Below are positions 30,674 through 33,360 of a stretch of 33,360 nt of DNA, piece by piece. The notes below the pieces were generated by a model, which ran no database searches, was not told where the DNA came from, and saw only the letters and a program-made list of their open reading frames with translations. The DNA comes from Deltaproteobacteria bacterium (GTDB taxonomy: Bacteria > Desulfobacterota > Desulfobaccia > Desulfobaccales > 0-14-0-80-60-11), in the NCBI GenBank assembly GCA_003599195.1, contig QZIZ01000123.1:1-33360 (forward strand). Reading direction: 5' to 3'. The translations under genes were made by a program, and so were the position numbers. The first letter of the stretch is position 1. The number at the start of each line of letters is the position of its first letter.

Positions 30674-31819
30674 ATGAGGTTGCTGAGGTGGGTTGTGGTC
30701 CTGTTGTTGGCGGTCAGCTGGCTGGCCGCCGGTTGCGCGCCCAAGGAAGAAAACGTAATTCGCATCGGCGTCAACGCCGAACTCACCGGCAGCAAACCCA
30801 CGGTGGGCGACTCCTGCAAGAAGGCCGCGGAACTCATGGCCGAGCAGGTGAACCAGGCCGGGGGCCTCAAGGTGGGAGACAAACAATATCTCATCAAGCT
30901 TTTCATCGAAGATAACGAAGATAAGGCCGAATCCGCGGCGGCAGCAAGCCAGAAGCTCATCAGCCAGAACAACGTCCTGGCTATCATCGGCCCCAACGCC
31001 TCGGGCAATGCCATTCCTGCGGCCCGCATCTGTGAAGACGCAGGGGTGATCATGGTCACCCCCTGGTCCACCAACCCCAAGACCACGGAAGGCAAAAAAT
31101 TCGTCTTCCGGGCCTGTTTCATCGACGATTTCCAGGGCCAGGTGATGGCCAAGTTCGCCCGAGACAATATGAAGGCCGAGACGGCCGCGGTCCTCTATGA
31201 CGTGGCCTCGGAATACAACAAAGGCATTGCCGAGTTTTTCAAGAAATTCTTCGAAGCCGCGGGGGGCAAGGTAGTGGCCTTCACCTCCTATACCAAGGAC
31301 GACAAAGACTTTTCCTCTCAGCTCACCATCATCAAGGCCGCCAACCCGGCAGTGCTTTTCCTCCCCAACTACTATAACGAAGTGCCGCTGCAGGCCCAGC
31401 AGGCTCGGCGCCTGGGGCTGGCCTGCCCCTTCATCGGCTCTGATTCCTGGGGGAGCGAGGAACTGCTGCGCTTAGGCGCCAAGGACCTGGAGGGCTCTTT
31501 TTTCAGTACCCATTACGCCCCGGATATCGCCACCCCCAAGGCCCAGAAGTTCATCAAGGACTATGAAGCCAAGTATGGCAAAAAACCCGACGATGTGGCC
31601 GCTTTGACCTACGACGCCGGACAGTTGCTGTGCGCGGCCATCATCTGGGCCGGAAACCTGGACCGGAAAAAAGTCCGGGACGCCTTGGCCACCATCCAGA
31701 AATTCGAAGGGGTCACCGGCCAGATGAATTTCAAAAACCTCTGCGACCCGATCAAGAGCGCGGTTATTTTGCAGATTAAGGACGGTAAGTTTACCTACCA
31801 CGCGACCGTGAATCCGTAG
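30674..31819 (+). CDS. Branched-chain amino-acid ABC transporter, substrate-binding lipoprotein (LivK-like)
   Basis: A 381-residue periplasmic binding protein of the LivK/Peripla_BP_6 type. AAAGGAG precedes ATG 30674. The signal peptide ends in the lipobox LAAGC, so the mature protein is a lipoprotein. Family features are IRIGVNAELTGSKPTVGD near the N-terminus, GLKVGDKQYLIKLFIEDNED, AIIGPNASGNAIPAARICED and YDVASEYNKGIAEFFKKFF. Substrates could be branched-chain amino acids or other small organic compounds such as amides; sequence alone does not decide. The permease genes follow. Confidence 0.9.
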   Translation: MRLLRWVVVLLLAVSWLAAGCAPKEENVIRIGVNAELTGSKPTVGDSCKKAAELMAEQVNQAGGLKVGDKQYLIKLFIEDNEDKAESAAAASQKLISQNNVLAIIGPNASGNAIPAARICEDAGVIMVTPWSTNPKTTEGKKFVFRACFIDDFQGQVMAKFARDNMKAETAAVLYDVASEYNKGIAEFFKKFFEAAGGKVVAFTSYTKDDKDFSSQLTIIKAANPAVLFLPNYYNEVPLQAQQARRLGLACPFIGSDSWGSEELLRLGAKDLEGSFFSTHYAPDIATPKAQKFIKDYEAKYGKKPDDVAALTYDAGQLLCAAIIWAGNLDRKKVRDALATIQKFEGVTGQMNFKNLCDPIKSAVILQIKDGKFTYHATVNP

Positions 31820-31822
31820 GAA

Positions 31823-31892
31823 TTCAGTAATCAGTGATCAGTAGTAAGTGGTCAGTTTTTTACTGATCACTGATAACTGATTACTGATCAGT
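31823..31892. repeat. Inverted ATCAGT-type repeats between livK and livH
   Basis: AGTAATCAGTGATCAGT on the left is answered by ACTGATCACTgataactgATTACTGATCAGT on the right. The repeats form a long hairpin between the two coding regions. Confidence 0.75.
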
Positions 31893-31910
31893 TAGAATCA
31901 GATAAACCCT

Positions 31911-32816
31911 ATGCTCCAGATCTTAGGCCAAAACGTCCTCAACGCCCTCCAACTCGGGAGCGTCTACGCTCTCATCGCCCTGGGCTACACTATGGTTTAC
32001 GGCATCCTCACCCTGATCAATTTCGCACACGGGGACATCTTCATGGTGGGGACTTATCTGGCTCTGGCGGCCGCGGTCTTTCTCCTGCCCCTGGGCCTGC
32101 CGCTGCCGGTGGTCTTTGTGGGCGCTCTGTGCTTCAGCATGGTTCTCACCGCGCTCTTGGGGGTGACCATCGAAAGGCTGGCCTACCGGCCCCTGCGCCA
32201 AGCCCCCCGGGTCTCGGCGGTGATCACCGCCCTGGGGGTGGGCCTCTTTCTGGAGAATTTCACCCTGGGCATCCTGGGGCCGGAGCCCCGGCATTTTCCA
32301 CCGCTCATCCCCCTGGGGACCTGGGAATTGGCCGGCTTGACCATCACCCCGCTGCAGGTGTCCATCATTCTTGTGGCCGCGCTGCTCATGGTGTTCCTGG
32401 ATTTCCTGGTGCGCCGCACCTTGTTGGGTATGGCTATGAGGGCCATTTCGTATAACCGGCCCATCGTGCCGCTGATGGGGGTGCCGGTGGACCGGGTGAT
32501 TTCGCTGACCTTCGCCATCGGCTCGGCCATCGCCGCCGCGGGGGGGCTGATGTACGGCCTGGCCTACCCGGTGCTGGACCCCTACATGGGCGTTCGCATC
32601 GGCTGGTGGGCCTTTATTTCCGCGGTGGTGGGGGGTATCGGCAACATCCGGGGGGCCATGCTTGGCGGCTTCATCCTGGGCGCGGTGGAGATCTTCACCC
32701 CGGTGCTCCTCCCATCGTCCACCTACCGGGATTTTGTGGCCTTTTCGCTGCTGCTCTTGCTTCTGGTATTCAAACCCACGGGGTTGTTGGGACGGCCGGT
32801 GTTTGAGCGGGTGTGA
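31911..32816 (+). CDS. livH: Branched-chain amino-acid ABC transporter permease (LivH-like)
   Basis: A 301-residue inner-membrane permease with about eight hydrophobic segments. Characteristic stretches are LGYTMVYGILTLINFAHGDI near the N-terminus, TIERLAYRPLR and VVGGIGNIRGAMLGGFILG near the C-terminus. The length is normal for LivH. It would form the transmembrane pair with LivM and receive substrate from the lipoprotein encoded upstream. No clear Shine-Dalgarno precedes ATG 31911; the repeat ends about 18 nt upstream. Confidence 0.92.
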   Translation: MLQILGQNVLNALQLGSVYALIALGYTMVYGILTLINFAHGDIFMVGTYLALAAAVFLLPLGLPLPVVFVGALCFSMVLTALLGVTIERLAYRPLRQAPRVSAVITALGVGLFLENFTLGILGPEPRHFPPLIPLGTWELAGLTITPLQVSIILVAALLMVFLDFLVRRTLLGMAMRAISYNRPIVPLMGVPVDRVISLTFAIGSAIAAAGGLMYGLAYPVLDPYMGVRIGWWAFISAVVGGIGNIRGAMLGGFILGAVEIFTPVLLPSSTYRDFVAFSLLLLLLVFKPTGLLGRPVFERV

Positions 32817-32823
32817 TTTTAAA

Positions 32824-32918
32824 AGTGATCAGTGATCAGTAATCAGTAATCAGTGGCTGACATCGGCCGATTGGGGTATTGATTTTATACTGATCACTGA
32901 TCACTGATTACTGATCAC
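32824..32918. repeat. Inverted ATCAGT-type repeats between livH and livM
   Basis: Left arm of four near-identical units (AGTGATCAGTGATCAGTAAT...), right arm the inverse (ACTGATCACTGATCACTGAT...), with a loop of about 35 nt. Same repeat family as at 31823. Confidence 0.75.
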
Positions 32919-32940
32919 AATTATTGAGCTTTCCCGTTAA

Positions 32941-33267
32941 ATGATAGATTCCAACAAACTAAAGAAATTACTTATCGGTGGAGCCGCGCTCCTCCTCCTG
33001 GCCCTGGCCTGGGCGCTGCCCGCGTCCGGCTTCCTCAACCCTTACGTGGTGCAGATCCTCATGTACGTGGGGATCAACATGATCCTCACCCTGAGCTTGA
33101 ATCTGGTGAACGGCTACATGGGGGAGTTTTCCGTGGGCCATGCCGGGTTCATGGGCATCGGCGCTTACGCGGCCTCCATCCTCACCGTCTGGGTGCTGCC
33201 CAGGGCCTGGGCGCCCTGGGCCTTCCCCGCGGTATTGGCGGCGGGGGGCCTGGCTGCCGCATCATAG
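32941..33267 (+). pseudogene. livM: Branched-chain amino-acid ABC transporter permease (LivM-like), truncated
   Basis: The N-terminal 107 residues of LivM: a first membrane helix (LLIGGAALLLLALAWALPAS) and the family block LMYVGINMILTLSLNLVNGY with GEFSVGHAGFMGIGAYAA. LivM normally has about 300 residues; the remainder, including EAA-type loops, is absent. The coding signal stops at about 33264 and the frame ends two codons later at TAG. The following bases belong to another gene on the other strand, so the gene is cut by a junction rather than by a point mutation. Confidence 0.85.
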
Positions 33268-33358
33268 GAAGCGGGATCCTGAGCCTGATCGCTCCTGTGG
33301 GGCACTCTTCCACACAGCCGTTGCAGTAGCCGCATTCCTCAGGGTAGCTGACCTGAGG
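33268..33358 (-). pseudogene. 3' part of a 4Fe-4S ferredoxin-type protein gene, running off the window edge
   Basis: The minus strand encodes SYPEECGYCNGCVEECPTGA, a 4Fe-4S binding motif (CxxCxxCxxxCP), followed by IRLRIPLPM. Short ferredoxin-like proteins ending this way occur beside adenylylsulfate reductase or other oxidoreductases in sulfate reducers (from memory). The 5' part lies outside the window. The 3' end meets the truncated livM without a clear stop in frame. Confidence 0.6.
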
Positions 33359-33360
33359 TA

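Overview
The window is GC-rich and looks like a chromosomal segment of an anaerobic deltaproteobacterium (Desulfobacterota, possibly a sulfate reducer). This is an inference from the mix of genes: hybrid-cluster protein with an FNR/HcpR-like regulator, a MucR-type zinc-finger regulator, HD-GYP and NarL-type signalling, a branched-chain amino-acid ABC transporter, and a 4Fe-4S cluster protein fragment at the right edge. No 16S rRNA or other decisive marker is present.

Left part (1-7230): pabA-pabB (4-amino-4-deoxychorismate synthase) on the minus strand. Next comes a gene-free stretch with two convergent promoter-like signals and a shared terminator hairpin (candidate small RNAs). After it lie a NarL-type histidine kinase/response regulator pair, a PAS-PAS-HD-GYP protein and a conserved protein of unknown function.

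Central part (7235-16551): a gas vesicle gene cluster, all on the plus strand. Recognisable members are gvpH, gvpF/L, gvpA, two gvpC-like genes, gvpN, gvpG, a gvpS/M-like gene, gvpK and gvpJ. The order gvpA - gvpC-like - gvpN - small gene - gvpF/L - gvpG - gvpA-family - gvpK - gvpA-family resembles clusters known from other proteobacteria. The two genes after gvpA encode helical proteins with exact 33-residue periodicity, the hallmark of GvpC. The cluster also carries cysteine-rich proteins not among the standard Gvp set: two J-domain-less proteins with six CxxCxGxG zinc motifs each, a 66-residue zinc ribbon, and a zinc ribbon fused to a GvpS-like domain. Its left end is damaged or rearranged. 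Three successive genes are chimeras (NtrC-type regulator/gvpH, CDC48-type ATPase/gvpF, gvpF/gvpA), and the gvpA and gvpS-gvpK reading frames carry apparent single-base shifts. As read, no intact canonical gvpA exists here.

Right part (16551-33360): a tRNA-Arg(CCG), a C45/choloylglycine-hydrolase-like amidase, two small exported or membrane proteins, an HtrA-type protease without a signal peptide, an exported calcineurin-like phosphoesterase, a pirin, hcp with an FNR-type palindrome upstream, an exported Pro/Lys-rich protein, a MerR regulator, a pheT without adjacent pheS, a MucR regulator, a Crp/Fnr regulator, and livK-livH-livM, with livM cut off. The spaces between these genes are rich in inverted-repeat (MITE-like) elements and iterated ATCAGT-type repeats. 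At about 33265 livM ends abruptly against the 3' part of an oppositely oriented 4Fe-4S protein gene, another rearrangement or assembly junction.
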